Shown one piece after another: positions 9,860 through 18,802 of a stretch of 64,000 nt of DNA. Position 1 is the stretch's first letter. Every line of letters begins with the position of its first letter. The DNA lies in assembly GCF_900167445.1 (NCBI RefSeq), contig NZ_FUZT01000004.1:248001-312000 (forward strand), read 5' to 3'. Under the pieces are notes generated by a model. That model saw only the letters and a list, made by a program, of their open reading frames with translations, had not been told where the DNA came from and ran no database searches. The translations under genes were made by a program, and so were the position numbers. This DNA is from Maledivibacter halophilus (GTDB lineage: Bacteria; Bacillota; Clostridia; Peptostreptococcales; Caminicellaceae).

Positions 9860-10480
9860 ATGAAAAAGATTGGTTTAATGGGTGGAACATTTGACCCAAT
9901 TCACTATGGTCATTTAGTATTGGCTGAACAAGTGCGAACTAGGTTTAAATTGGATATGATATATTTTATTCCTGCTGGGCTTCCACCTCATAAGAAGCAA
10001 AAGGAAATATCTAGCAGCAAGGATAGATATTTTATGACATTGCTGGGAACCATAACAAATTCATATTTTGAAGTATCTAAAATTGAAATTGAAGATGACA
10101 ATATATCCTATACAGTAAATACTATAAAAAAATTTAGAGAAACAATCGATAATAGTTCTGAGTTATATTTTATAACAGGTGCTGATGCAATATATGAATT
10201 GGAAACATGGAAAAATGTAAGGGAGCTTCTAGGACTTTGTAGTTTTATTGCTGCAAGTAGACCAGGGGTTGATAAAAATAAATTGAGTGAAAAAATACAT
10301 ATGTTAAATGAAAAATATAATGGTAGAATTATTGAAACTTCTGTTCCTGCCTTAGCCATTTCATCTACTGATATACGTGAAAGAATAAAAAAAGGTCAGA
10401 GTATAAAATATATATTACCTGAATCAGTGGAGTACTATATATATAAAAACAATTTATATAGGGAGAAACAAATAAGATAG
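9860..10480 (+). CDS. nadD: Nicotinate-nucleotide adenylyltransferase
   Basis: 206-residue enzyme that adenylylates nicotinate mononucleotide to deamido-NAD in NAD synthesis. The nucleotidyltransferase signature GGTFDPIHYGHL (with the HxGH motif) is at the N-terminus and ISSTDIRERIKKG is near the C-terminus. The ATG at 9860 is preferred because GGAGG occupies 9850-9854; an in-frame TTG at 9848 precedes that site. Followed by yqeK, as in Bacillus. Confidence 0.95.
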   Translation: MKKIGLMGGTFDPIHYGHLVLAEQVRTRFKLDMIYFIPAGLPPHKKQKEISSSKDRYFMTLLGTITNSYFEVSKIEIEDDNISYTVNTIKKFRETIDNSSELYFITGADAIYELETWKNVRELLGLCSFIAASRPGVDKNKLSEKIHMLNEKYNGRIIETSVPALAISSTDIRERIKKGQSIKYILPESVEYYIYKNNLYREKQIR

Positions 10481-10545
10481 AATGTGATATATTAAGAATT
10501 ATAATATTATATCATTTGAAAAATTTTTAAATTGGGGTGCAAAAT

Positions 10546-11160
10546 TTGATTGATTTAGAATTAGTAAAGAAAGAATTAAAAAGAAAATTACCACTTAAAA
10601 GATATATTCATTCACTGAATGTTTCCAATACTGCAGTAAAGCTTTGCAGAGTTTATAATGTTTGTAAAGACAAGGGAGAAATTGCAGGTCTATTGCATGA
10701 TTATGCAAAGTATTTATCCAATGATGAAATGTGTAAATATATAAAAGAATTTAAAATAGAAATTGATGAAGTTATAAATTCACAAAAAGATTTAGCCCAT
10801 GGCTTAATTGGTGCGGAACTCGTTAAACGCAAATTTAAAATTCAAGATTTAGACATTTTAAATTCAATAAGATATCATACAACAGGAAGAAAGGAAATGA
10901 CAAATTTAGAAAAAATAATATATTTGTCTGATTATATAGAACCTAATAGAAAATTTCCTGGCATTGAAGAAATTAGAAAAATGGCATTAAAGGATTTAAA
11001 CAAAGCCACATTAATGGCATTGGACAATACCATTAAATATATTATTATAAAGGGATTACTTTTGCACAGTAATAGTTTGTTGGCTAGGAATAATTTGATT
11101 TTAGAAATGAATGCATCAGGAAACATTTGTCCAGATATAAGGGAGGATATTAGATGGTAG
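10546..11160 (+). CDS. yqeK: HD-domain hydrolase YqeK (diadenosine tetraphosphatase type)
   Basis: About 204 residues. YqeK proteins are HD-domain hydrolases that cleave Ap4A symmetrically. Metal-site motifs are visible: RYIHSLNVS, GLLHDYAKY (the HD pair), AHGLIG and the downstream YHTTGRKEM...LSDYIEPNR block. A TTG at 10546 lies seven bases after TTGGGGTG and is my preferred start; an in-frame GTG at 10537 lies inside the ribosome site. The 3' end overlaps rsfS by seven bases, indicating coupling. The LytR-type gene often found between yqeK and rsfS is absent. Confidence 0.9.
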   Translation: MIDLELVKKELKRKLPLKRYIHSLNVSNTAVKLCRVYNVCKDKGEIAGLLHDYAKYLSNDEMCKYIKEFKIEIDEVINSQKDLAHGLIGAELVKRKFKIQDLDILNSIRYHTTGRKEMTNLEKIIYLSDYIEPNRKFPGIEEIRKMALKDLNKATLMALDNTIKYIIIKGLLLHSNSLLARNNLILEMNASGNICPDIREDIRW

Positions 11161-11516
11161 AAATGGGATCGGACCTTGCTTTGAAAGTTTGCAGAATAAT
11201 TGATAATAAAAAGGGAAATGATATTGTATTACTTGATGTTAGAAAGCTAGCAACCTTTGCAGAATATTTTGTAATTGCAACAGGTAATTCAACAAAACAT
11301 ACTGCAGCTTTAGCTGATGAAATTGAAAAAACATTATCTAAAGATGGAATTTTTATAAACCATAAAGAAGGTCATGATGAAGGTAATTGGATATTATTAG
11401 ATTATTTAGATATAATTATTCATATATTTACCAAGGATGAAAGAAGTTTTTATGATATAGAAAGAATTTGGAAAGGTGCAAAATATGTTGAATTAGATAT
11501 TGACATAGATGAATAA
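11154..11516 (+). CDS. rsfS: Ribosomal silencing factor RsfS
   Basis: 120 residues. RsfS binds L14 on the large subunit and blocks subunit joining under starvation. Family blocks are present: DIVLLDVRKLATFAEYFVIATGNS, the HKEGHDEGNWILLDY segment and HIFTKDERSFYDIERIW. Its start overlaps the end of yqeK. It closes the obgE-yhbY-nadD-yqeK-rsfS group; the next unit begins with a T-box leader. Confidence 0.95.
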   Translation: MVEMGSDLALKVCRIIDNKKGNDIVLLDVRKLATFAEYFVIATGNSTKHTAALADEIEKTLSKDGIFINHKEGHDEGNWILLDYLDIIIHIFTKDERSFYDIERIWKGAKYVELDIDIDE

Positions 11517-11589
11517 AATTATTACAATAAAGAATAATACAGCAAATGTTTTTGAAAATTTAATATTAATATAAAAATTAATGTATAGG

Positions 11590-11822
11590 AGTATTAGAAG
11601 GTGATGCTATTTAAGGTTTTATTATAAAAATCTTTTTCAGAGAGTCGATGGTTGGTGGGAATCGATATAGTTAGCTTTTGAACTTACCTAGAATAATATA
11701 TAGGCTGGTGACCTTTAAAAAACCATATGAGTGGACAACAGTGTCAAGTAGGGTGGTACCGCGGGAAATTTCTCGTCCCTATAAATAAGGGATGATGATT
11801 TTGTGGTGCCACTTTTTTATTA
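11590..11822 (+). promoter_or_regulatory. T-box leader of leuS
   Basis: The hallmark T-box sequence AGGGTGGTACCGCG is at 11750-11764. GTGGTACC there can pair with GGTGCCAC at about 11805-11812 to form a terminator followed by CTTTTTTATT, or the T-box can form the antiterminator when uncharged tRNA binds. The stem I region (from about 11600) contains GAACTTACC, and CTT at 11683-11685 is a plausible leucine specifier codon; I have not folded it to confirm. It controls leuS by tRNA-Leu charging and fills most of the 361-base gap after rsfS. Confidence 0.93.
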
Positions 11823-11877
11823 TTTGTAGAAAAAATCCATATAAATAACAAGATAGTAATTTTAAGGAGGCAAATTA

Positions 11878-14349
11878 ATGACTAAATATAATTTTAGTGA
11901 CATTGAAAAGAAATGGCAAAATAAATGGGAAGAGGAAAATGCTTTTAAGGTAGATGAAGAATTTGAAAAGGAAAAATACTACTGTTTAGAGATGTTCCCT
12001 TACCCTTCCGGAAAACTCCATATGGGACATGTAAGGAATTATTCTATTGGAGATGTTATTGCAAGATTCAAAACTATGAATGGATATAATGTCTTACATC
12101 CAATTGGTTGGGATGCTTTTGGACTACCAGCGGAAAATGCTGCAATAAAAAACAACATTCATCCTGATAAATGGACGAGAGAAAATATAGCAGAAATGCA
12201 AAAGCAACTAAAGGAATTAGGAATTAGCTATGATTGGGATAGAGAAGTTACTACTTGTCTTCCAGATTATTACAAATGGACACAATCAATTTTTTTACAA
12301 TTTTATAAACATGGATTAGCTTATAAGAAAAAATCTCCTGTAAACTGGTGTCCATCCTGCGAAACCGTCCTTGCAAATGAGCAAGTTGTCAATGAAAGAT
12401 GTGAAAGATGTGATACAGTTGTTGCTAAGAAAAATCTTGACCAATGGTACTTTAAGATTACAGATTATGCTGAAAAACTATTAGATGATATATCAAAGCT
12501 AAAAGGATGGCCCGATAAGGTTAAAATAATGCAGGAAAACTGGATAGGAAAAAGCTATGGAGCAGAAATGAAATTTAAGATTGAAGGTAGTGATAAAAGC
12601 CTAGAAATATTTACTACCAGGCCAGATACTACTTATGGTGTTACCTTTATGGTTTTAGCCCCAGAACATCCATTTGTAAATGAACTGGTCAAGGGGACAG
12701 AATATGAAGATCAAGTTACTGAATTTGTTGACAAATTAAAGCATTTATCAGAGCTTGAAAGAACAGGAGGAAATGTAGAAAAGGAAGGGATTTTTATCGG
12801 AAGATATGCTGTTAATCCCCTTAATAATAATAAAATTCCAATTTATATTGCAAATTATGTATTAATGGATTATGGTACAGGAGCTGTTATGGCAGTGCCG
12901 GCCCATGATGAAAGAGACTTTGAATTTGCTAATAAATATGATATTGATATAATACCTGTAATAAAACCAGAAGAGTTAGAAAAAGTTGAAGATATTGAGC
13001 TACCCTATACAGAGCCTGGAATAATGGTTAATTCAGGTGAATTTAATGGATTGGAAAATAGAGATGGTTCTGAAAAAATTATAAAGTTTATTGAAGATAA
13101 AGGCTTTGGAAAGAGAACTACCAATTACAGACTTAGAGACTGGTTGATTTCAAGACAAAGATATTGGGGAACTCCTATACCTATTGTTTACTGTGATAAA
13201 TGTGGCATTGTTCCTGTACCTGAAGAGAATTTACCTGTGCTTTTACCAACTGATGTTGTGTTTAGTGGAAAAGGAGAATCTCCCCTCACAACAAGTGGAT
13301 CTTTTAAAAACACCCCATGCCCCAAATGTGGTTCACTAGCTAAGAGAGAAACTGATACAATGGATACATTTCTTGATTCATCTTGGTATTTTTTAAGATA
13401 CACTGATCCTAAAAATGAAAATGAGATTTTTGATAAAGAAAAAGCTTCATATTGGATGGATGTAGATCAATATATTGGTGGAGTAGAACATGCAATTCTT
13501 CATCTTTTATATGCAAGATTTTTCACAAAGGTTCTTTATGATATAGGTTTTTCTCCGGTAGATGAACCTTTTAAGAATTTATTAACCCAGGGGATGGTCC
13601 TTAAGGATGGAGCAAAGATGTCTAAATCCAAGGGAAATGTAGTAAGCCCTAAAGAAATTATAACAAAGTATGGAGCTGATACTGCAAGATTATTTATATT
13701 GTTTGCTGCACCTCCTGAAAGGGATTTGGAGTGGAGTGATACAGGGGTAGAAGGATCTTATAGATTCTTAAATAGAGTTTGGCGATTAGTAGACGAATTT
13801 AAAGATAGTATTTCTTCAGCCAATACAGTTAATAATATTGTTAGTAAAGAAGATAAGGAATTAAACTTTGTCATAAATAATACCATAAAGAGAGTTACTG
13901 AGGATATAAGTCAGAGGTTTAATTTTAATACGGCTATCAGTGCTATAATGGAACTTGTAAATGAAGTTTATAAATATAAAGAAAATGATAAAGAAAAAAT
14001 AAATCAAAATTTAACCACAAAGGCTTTAGAAACTATATTAGTGCTTTTATGTCCTTTTGCACCTCATATAACAGAGGAACTTTGGAATAAGATTGGCAAA
14101 AGAACAAGCATACATGACGAGAAATGGCCTAAATATGATAACAAAGCATTGTTAAAGGAAGAGATAGAAATAGTAATACAGGTAAATGGTAAAGTAAGGG
14201 ATAGAAGTAAAGTTAGCAAGAATACCTCCAAAGACCAGCTTGAGAAAATTGCCTTAAACAACAAAAAAGTAAAATCTTTTATTGATGGAAAGCAAATTGT
14301 CAAAGTAATTTGTGTACCAGGAAAACTAGTTAATATTGTAGCTAAATAA
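11878..14349 (+). CDS. leuS: Leucyl-tRNA synthetase
   Basis: 823-residue class I aminoacyl-tRNA synthetase charging tRNA-Leu. The HIGH-type motif is in [15 protein letters not shown] (near 42-56) and KMSKSKGN is near 580. The CP1 editing domain contains the TTRPDT threonine-rich block and the [15 protein letters not shown] motif. Zinc-type cysteines appear at WCPSCETVL and the CDKCG and PCPKCGS pairs. The C-terminal anticodon and tRNA-binding domains are complete (VNGKVRDR). Length is normal. The ATG follows AAGGAGGC and the T-box leader. Confidence 0.97.
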   Translation: MTKYNFSDIEKKWQNKWEEENAFKVDEEFEKEKYYCLEMFPYPSGKLHMGHVRNYSIGDVIARFKTMNGYNVLHPIGWDAFGLPAENAAIKNNIHPDKWTRENIAEMQKQLKELGISYDWDREVTTCLPDYYKWTQSIFLQFYKHGLAYKKKSPVNWCPSCETVLANEQVVNERCERCDTVVAKKNLDQWYFKITDYAEKLLDDISKLKGWPDKVKIMQENWIGKSYGAEMKFKIEGSDKSLEIFTTRPDTTYGVTFMVLAPEHPFVNELVKGTEYEDQVTEFVDKLKHLSELERTGGNVEKEGIFIGRYAVNPLNNNKIPIYIANYVLMDYGTGAVMAVPAHDERDFEFANKYDIDIIPVIKPEELEKVEDIELPYTEPGIMVNSGEFNGLENRDGSEKIIKFIEDKGFGKRTTNYRLRDWLISRQRYWGTPIPIVYCDKCGIVPVPEENLPVLLPTDVVFSGKGESPLTTSGSFKNTPCPKCGSLAKRETDTMDTFLDSSWYFLRYTDPKNENEIFDKEKASYWMDVDQYIGGVEHAILHLLYARFFTKVLYDIGFSPVDEPFKNLLTQGMVLKDGAKMSKSKGNVVSPKEIITKYGADTARLFILFAAPPERDLEWSDTGVEGSYRFLNRVWRLVDEFKDSISSANTVNNIVSKEDKELNFVINNTIKRVTEDISQRFNFNTAISAIMELVNEVYKYKENDKEKINQNLTTKALETILVLLCPFAPHITEELWNKIGKRTSIHDEKWPKYDNKALLKEEIEIVIQVNGKVRDRSKVSKNTSKDQLEKIALNNKKVKSFIDGKQIVKVICVPGKLVNIVAK

Positions 14350-14376
14350 TGAGTATGCAAGGAGGAGAATTAGATT

Positions 14377-15024
14377 TTGAATAAAATAAATCCAATTTTA
14401 AAGAGTTATATTCATGTTGTAGAAGGAATAGCCCAAACCTTTGGTGAAAACTGTGAAGTTGTTTTGCATGACTTTAGTAAAATGCAAAGCTCAATCATAG
14501 CTATTAAAAATGGACATGTTACAGGGAGAAGTGTAGGAAGCCCTATGACTGAAGTAGGATTGAAGGCAGTTCGTAGAGGTAATACCAAAGACAATATAAT
14601 AAATTATACGGGTAAAAGTCTTGAAGGAAGAGTTTTAAAATCATCTACAATGTTTATTAAAGATGAGAATGAGGAAGTTATAGGCTGTCTTTGTATTAAC
14701 TTTGATTTATCAGAGCTTGTAGTAGCGAAAAAAGTAATAGATGATCTTACTAAAACAGAGGTCTCTATGGAAGAGAAAATTACAGATGATTGTGGGAATA
14801 GGGTTAATGATGTTTTGACTGATATAGTCAAACTTACATTGGAAGAAAGTGGTAAACCTGTGGCATACATGGGGAAAGAAGAAAAGGTAAATATAGTAAA
14901 GAAATTAGACAATCAAGGGGCCTTTTTAATTAAGGGTGCAATAGATTATGTGGCGAAGGTTCTTTGTGTTTCTAGGTACACTATTTATAATTATTTAGAT
15001 GAAATAAGAGTTAATAATAAATAA
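14377..15024 (+). CDS. YheO/DauR-type transcriptional regulator (PAS_6 + HTH_22)
   Basis: 215-residue DNA-binding protein. The N-terminal YheO-like PAS domain (about 8-125; [31 protein letters not shown]) precedes a C-terminal helix-turn-helix ending in [16 protein letters not shown]. Family members such as DauR control D-amino-acid catabolism, and others are unstudied. The TTG start lies nine bases after GGAGGAG and leuS ends 27 bases upstream, so it may be read from the T-box transcript. The next gene is ridA, which removes reactive imines from amino-acid deamination; co-regulation is a reasonable inference. Confidence 0.85.
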   Translation: MNKINPILKSYIHVVEGIAQTFGENCEVVLHDFSKMQSSIIAIKNGHVTGRSVGSPMTEVGLKAVRRGNTKDNIINYTGKSLEGRVLKSSTMFIKDENEEVIGCLCINFDLSELVVAKKVIDDLTKTEVSMEEKITDDCGNRVNDVLTDIVKLTLEESGKPVAYMGKEEKVNIVKKLDNQGAFLIKGAIDYVAKVLCVSRYTIYNYLDEIRVNNK

Positions 15025-15050
15025 TTATTATAAAAGGAGAGGATTTTGCT

Positions 15051-15431
15051 ATGAAATTGAAAATTGTTCATACTGATAAGGCTCCAGCAGCTGTTGGACC
15101 TTACTCACAAGGTGTTTCAGCAGGCAATTTATTGTTTGTATCTGGTCAGATGCCATTTAATACCGAAACAGGGGAAATGGTAAGGGGTAATGTTGAAGAT
15201 GAGACAAGACAATGTTTGGAGAATGTAAAGGCAATTTTAGAGGAAGCTGGTACCTCCCTTGAAAATGTAGTAAAGGCAACAGTTTTTATTAGGGATATGG
15301 ATCAATTTGATAGGATTAATAAGGTTTATGGAGAGTATTTTAATGATCATAAACCAGCAAGGGCATGTGTTGAAGTGTCCAGATTACCTAAGGATGTGAA
15401 TGTGGAGATAGAAATGATAGCAGTAGTTTAG
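15051..15431 (+). CDS. ridA: RidA-family enamine/imine deaminase
   Basis: 126 residues. RidA proteins hydrolyse reactive 2-aminoacrylate-type enamines released by PLP enzymes. Diagnostic blocks are [20 protein letters not shown], the [12 protein letters not shown] segment and the C-terminal [24 protein letters not shown], which includes the conserved Arg that binds substrate carboxylate. Twenty-six bases after the YheO-type regulator; RBS AAAAGGAGAGG. It ends at a strong terminator. Confidence 0.95.
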   Translation: MKLKIVHTDKAPAAVGPYSQGVSAGNLLFVSGQMPFNTETGEMVRGNVEDETRQCLENVKAILEEAGTSLENVVKATVFIRDMDQFDRINKVYGEYFNDHKPARACVEVSRLPKDVNVEIEMIAVV

Positions 15432-15432
15432 T

Positions 15433-15460
15433 AAAAGAGGTGCCTTAGGCACCTCTTTTA
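15433..15460 (+). terminator. Rho-independent terminator after ridA
   Basis: AAAAGAGGTGCC and GGCACCTCTTTTA form a twelve-pair stem with a tiny loop. It may also serve the convergent dacF transcript. Confidence 0.9.
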
Positions 15461-15478
15461 CAATTCAAAGTTGTAAGT

Positions 15479-16774
15479 TTAAAGTTTCCACCTTCTTCTT
15501 CTCCTTCTTATTCGTTTTACCGTAACTATAGTTCTCCAAACTATAAAAATAAGTATTAGAGAAAGAATTATTTTTAATAATGACATGTTTTTTGGATCTT
15601 TAATATTTCTAATAATTTTATATATTTGCTTTTCTTCAATTGATTTATTGGCAATTAGATTTGTTTCTCCTATAATTGCACCGTCTAAACTGAAACTAAC
15701 CTTTCCAAGTACCTCTCCTTTATTTATAGGGGCTTTAATCTCAGGATCCAATTCGATTTTTGATGATATATTTGTTTCATTATAATTATTGGGTACGGTT
15801 TTTGTAATATTATCTTGAGCCAGAAGAGATAAATCCTTTTCTATTCCGTTTTCAATTTCAATAGTCTTTAGTGAAGTACCAGAATTCACAAGATTTATTA
15901 TTTTAAAATTATCTAAACCATAATCAATAAGTTTTCTTGAATCTACATACACATTTGTTCTAATAGCTTTTAGGACAACACTTATTACTCTTCTGTTATC
16001 TTTTGCTGCAGTGGAAACCAAGCATTGTTGAGCCGCATCAGTATATCCAGTCTTAATGCCATCGACTATATCATATTTAATATTAACCCATTTTCCATTA
16101 TATTCTATCCTATTGCTTGGACCTACTCCCCAAAGAAGTCTATTTGTAGTTCTAAAATATCTAATTTCAGGAGTTTTTTCATTTGCAGGTATTTCATATC
16201 TTACAGTTTTAACAATTTCTTTAAATTTTGGAATTGTCATGGCATATTTAGATATCATAGCTAAATCATAAGCTGTAGTTACATGTTTTTCATCGGGTAA
16301 ACCATTAGGATTTGTAAAATGAGTATTAAGAGCTCCTAATTCTTTAGCTCTCTTATTCATAAGCCTAGCAAATTCTTCAGTGCTTCCTGAAATATGTTTT
16401 GCTAATGCAACAGCAGCATCGTTGGCTGATTCAATCAGCAAAGCGTTTAACAATTGTTCTACAGTAAAAACTTCTCCTTCTTTAACGTATATACGACTAC
16501 CTCCTATAAAAGGCGCTTCTTTATCTATAACTACTTTATCATCAAGGTTGGTATTTTCTAGGGTTAGTATAGCAGTCATGATTTTAGTTGTACTGGCAGG
16601 ATACATTTGTTTGTGAGGATTTTTTTCAAATAGAATATCTCCGCTTTCAAAATCAATAAGTATTCCACTTTCTGCTGAAATATCTATTGTTTCAGCTGGG
16701 GTAATTGCAAAACTACTGAATGAAGACGAAATCAGAACAGTAACTATAAATAGTATTACAAATAAACGTTTCAT
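15479..16774 (-). CDS. dacF: D-alanyl-D-alanine carboxypeptidase (class A low-molecular-mass PBP, DacF type)
   Basis: 431 residues. Serine DD-carboxypeptidase trimming the terminal D-Ala of peptidoglycan stem peptides outside the membrane. A signal peptide (1-23, ending SSFA) precedes the S11 peptidase domain with S61-x2-K64 (ASTTK), the SAN motif and KTG (GIKTGYTDAA). A PBP5-type C-terminal beta domain follows, then a C-terminal transmembrane helix and an unusually basic tail (RIRRRRRRWKL). The ATG at 16774 has GAGGTG eight bases upstream; an extension to 16831 lacks a signal peptide and an RBS. The spore-forming background favours the DacF subclass, though DacA/DacB types cannot be excluded. 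Confidence 0.88.
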   Translation of the reverse strand: MKRLFVILFIVTVLISSSFSSFAITPAETIDISAESGILIDFESGDILFEKNPHKQMYPASTTKIMTAILTLENTNLDDKVVIDKEAPFIGGSRIYVKEGEVFTVEQLLNALLIESANDAAVALAKHISGSTEEFARLMNKRAKELGALNTHFTNPNGLPDEKHVTTAYDLAMISKYAMTIPKFKEIVKTVRYEIPANEKTPEIRYFRTTNRLLWGVGPSNRIEYNGKWVNIKYDIVDGIKTGYTDAAQQCLVSTAAKDNRRVISVVLKAIRTNVYVDSRKLIDYGLDNFKIINLVNSGTSLKTIEIENGIEKDLSLLAQDNITKTVPNNYNETNISSKIELDPEIKAPINKGEVLGKVSFSLDGAIIGETNLIANKSIEEKQIYKIIRNIKDPKNMSLLKIILSLILIFIVWRTIVTVKRIRRRRRRWKL

Positions 16775-16980
16775 AACTTTCACCTCTAGTCTAAATATGG
16801 ATTGGCATAGCGAAATCTGGATTAATAGCATAACATATATAGTATATCAAAAAAACAATAAAAATTTAAGGTTTTCTTAGGGTAAAAAGAAGGTTTTAAT
16901 GAAAGAAAAAAGAAATAATAACTACAATTACCATAATATAACTTTTATGGAATGCATATTTTGGATAGGAGGAATATAGT

Positions 16981-17625
16981 TTGAAAAAATTAAAGAAAAA
17001 GGAAATAGTTTTGATTATAATAGTAATTCTAGGAATTATATTTTTTAATATTAAAGATTTTAGTTTTAAGATGAACCAAAAACTCTTAATAGAAGAAAGC
17101 TTAGATAGTGAAGAAAGTAAAAATGCAGATGGGGAAAATGTGGAAAGCAATAAAAAAGGTACTGAAGATTCCGAAAAAGAAGTTTCTAAACCAGCTGATA
17201 TAAAAGTTGATATATGTGGAGCTGTTAAAAAGCCTGGAGTGATTGTTCTAAAGGAAGGCGATAGAATTTTGGATGCAATAAATAAGGCTGGAGGGCTTAC
17301 CGATAAGGCAGATATATTAAGAATTAACAGATCTAAATATGTTTATGACAGTGAAAAGATTATTATACCAGAAATTGGTGAAAATATTAATATAGAAACA
17401 ATTAACGAATCAAATAATATAGGAATAGATGAAAAGATAAATATAAATACTGCCTCCAAAGAGGAATTAATAAAGTTAGATGGAATAGGAGAGTCTATAA
17501 GCCAAAGAATAATAAAATATAGAGAAACAAATAAAGGATTTAAAGATATAAATGAAATTATGAAAGTAAGTGGAATAGGAGAGAGTAAGTTTAATCAGAT
17601 TAAAGATAGTATAAAAGTTAAGTAA
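16981..17625 (+). CDS. comEA: ComEA-type membrane-anchored helix-hairpin-helix protein
   Basis: 214 residues: an N-terminal transmembrane anchor (about 8-27), an acidic low-complexity linker, an SLBB domain (about 76-135; DICGAVKKPGVIVLKEGDRI) and a C-terminal double helix-hairpin-helix (about 150-214; INTASKEELIKLDGIGESISQRIIKYRE, SGIGESKFNQI). ComEA binds incoming DNA during transformation. The usual partners comEB and comEC are not next to it; selD follows instead. The TTG start sits seven bases after ATAGGAGGA. Whether the cell is competent cannot be judged from this gene. Confidence 0.87.
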   Translation: MKKLKKKEIVLIIIVILGIIFFNIKDFSFKMNQKLLIEESLDSEESKNADGENVESNKKGTEDSEKEVSKPADIKVDICGAVKKPGVIVLKEGDRILDAINKAGGLTDKADILRINRSKYVYDSEKIIIPEIGENINIETINESNNIGIDEKININTASKEELIKLDGIGESISQRIIKYRETNKGFKDINEIMKVSGIGESKFNQIKDSIKVK

Positions 17626-17720
17626 AATATGTTAAGATAATGATGTGGCAAGATTTTTATAGTTTATTTTGTTTAATTTATAAAACATGACTTGCAAATT
17701 AATTAACGGAGGTGAAATCA

Positions 17721-18767
17721 ATGAAGGACATTAAAAATAAAAGACTTACAGAGTTAAGCAGCAGTTCTGGCTGAGCAGCTAAAATTGGTCCTGAGACCTT
17801 GGCACAGGTTCTGTGTCAATTACCAAAGTTTGAAAGTGATAGGCTTTTAGTGGGATTAGATACATCCGATGATGCTGCTGTATATAAATTAAATGAAGAT
17901 ACTGCTTTAATAGAAACTTTAGATTTTTTTACTCCAGTAGTAGATGATCCATATGTTTTTGGACAAATAGCTGCTGCAAATTCATTGAGCGATATATATG
18001 CAATGGGAGGAAAGCCAATAGTGGCCTTGAATATAGTTTGTTTTCCAACCTGTTTATCCATGGATATACTGGCTGAAATATTAAAGGGTGGAAGCGACAA
18101 AGTGAGGGAAGCAGGAGCTTTATTGGTTGGAGGTCACAGTGTAGATGATAAAGAGCCTAAATATGGATTGTCGGTAACTGGAACTGTTCACCCGGACAAA
18201 GTCTTAAGTAATTCAAATGCAAAGCCTGGAGATATTTTAATTTTAACAAAACCCATAGGCCTTGGAATATTAAATACTGCAATTAAAGCTGAAATGCTTG
18301 ATGAAAATATACAGCAAAAAGCAATTGATACAATGAGAAGCTTAAATGATATTGCTGCTGAGGGTATGAAGCTGACTGAAGTTAATTCATGTACAGACAT
18401 AACAGGCTTTGGACTTTTGGGACATGCCTTTGAAATGGCTAAAGGAAGTGAAGTGTCAATTGTAATAGATTCAGATAAGGTTCCTATTATTGAAGGAACT
18501 ATAGAAAATGCTCAAATGGGATTGGTACCAGCAGGAGCATATAGAAATCAGGAATATTTAGGAGAAAGTATCAAATTTCAGGAGAATATACCTACTTATA
18601 TTCAAGATATTCTGTTTGATCCTCAAACTTCAGGGGGATTACTTATTTCCCTTAAAAAGGAAAAGTCGAAGAAATTGTTGGACTATTATAGCAAAGAATT
18701 GAAGACTGAATTTAATGTAGTTGGCGAAGTAACAGAAAAACAGGATAAATACTTAATAGTAAAATAA
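17721..18767 (+). CDS. selD: Selenide, water dikinase (selenophosphate synthetase), selenocysteine-containing
   Basis: 348 residues when the in-frame TGA at 17772-17774 is read as selenocysteine (residue 18). SelD makes selenophosphate from selenide and ATP, the selenium donor for Sec-tRNA. The active-site context is SSSGUAAKIGP, where other SelD proteins have Cys or Sec followed by a catalytic Lys (here Lys21). ATP-binding blocks follow (LVGLDTSDDAAVYKL, DFFTPVVDDPYVFGQIAAANSLSDIYAMGG). The ATG at 17721 has GGAGGTGA upstream. Calling the gene only from 17799 would remove the Sec residue and the N-terminal arm. A bacterial SECIS-like stem-loop lies 25 bases after the TGA. selA, selB and tRNA-Sec are in the window, so readthrough is well supported. 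Confidence 0.96.
17799..17819 (+). promoter_or_regulatory. Bacterial SECIS-like stem-loop of selD
   Basis: Nine pairs (TTGGCACAG with CTGTGTCAA, one G-T) close a three-base loop GTT at 17808-17810. The loop lies 33 bases after the TGA and begins with G, which fits the loose bSECIS rules (small apical loop with an early G, about 16-37 bases from UGA). A smaller hairpin GGTC-CTGA-GACC is at 17787-17798. Confidence 0.75.
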
Positions 18768-18791
18768 GCACTTACATTGAGTGCTTATTTT
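18763..18791. terminator. Bidirectional terminator between selD and the AGCS symporter gene
   Basis: AATAAGCACT pairs with AGTGCTTATT, with A-rich and T-rich flanks on either side, between two convergent genes. Confidence 0.85.
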
Positions 18792-18802
18792 ACTATTTTC
18801 TT

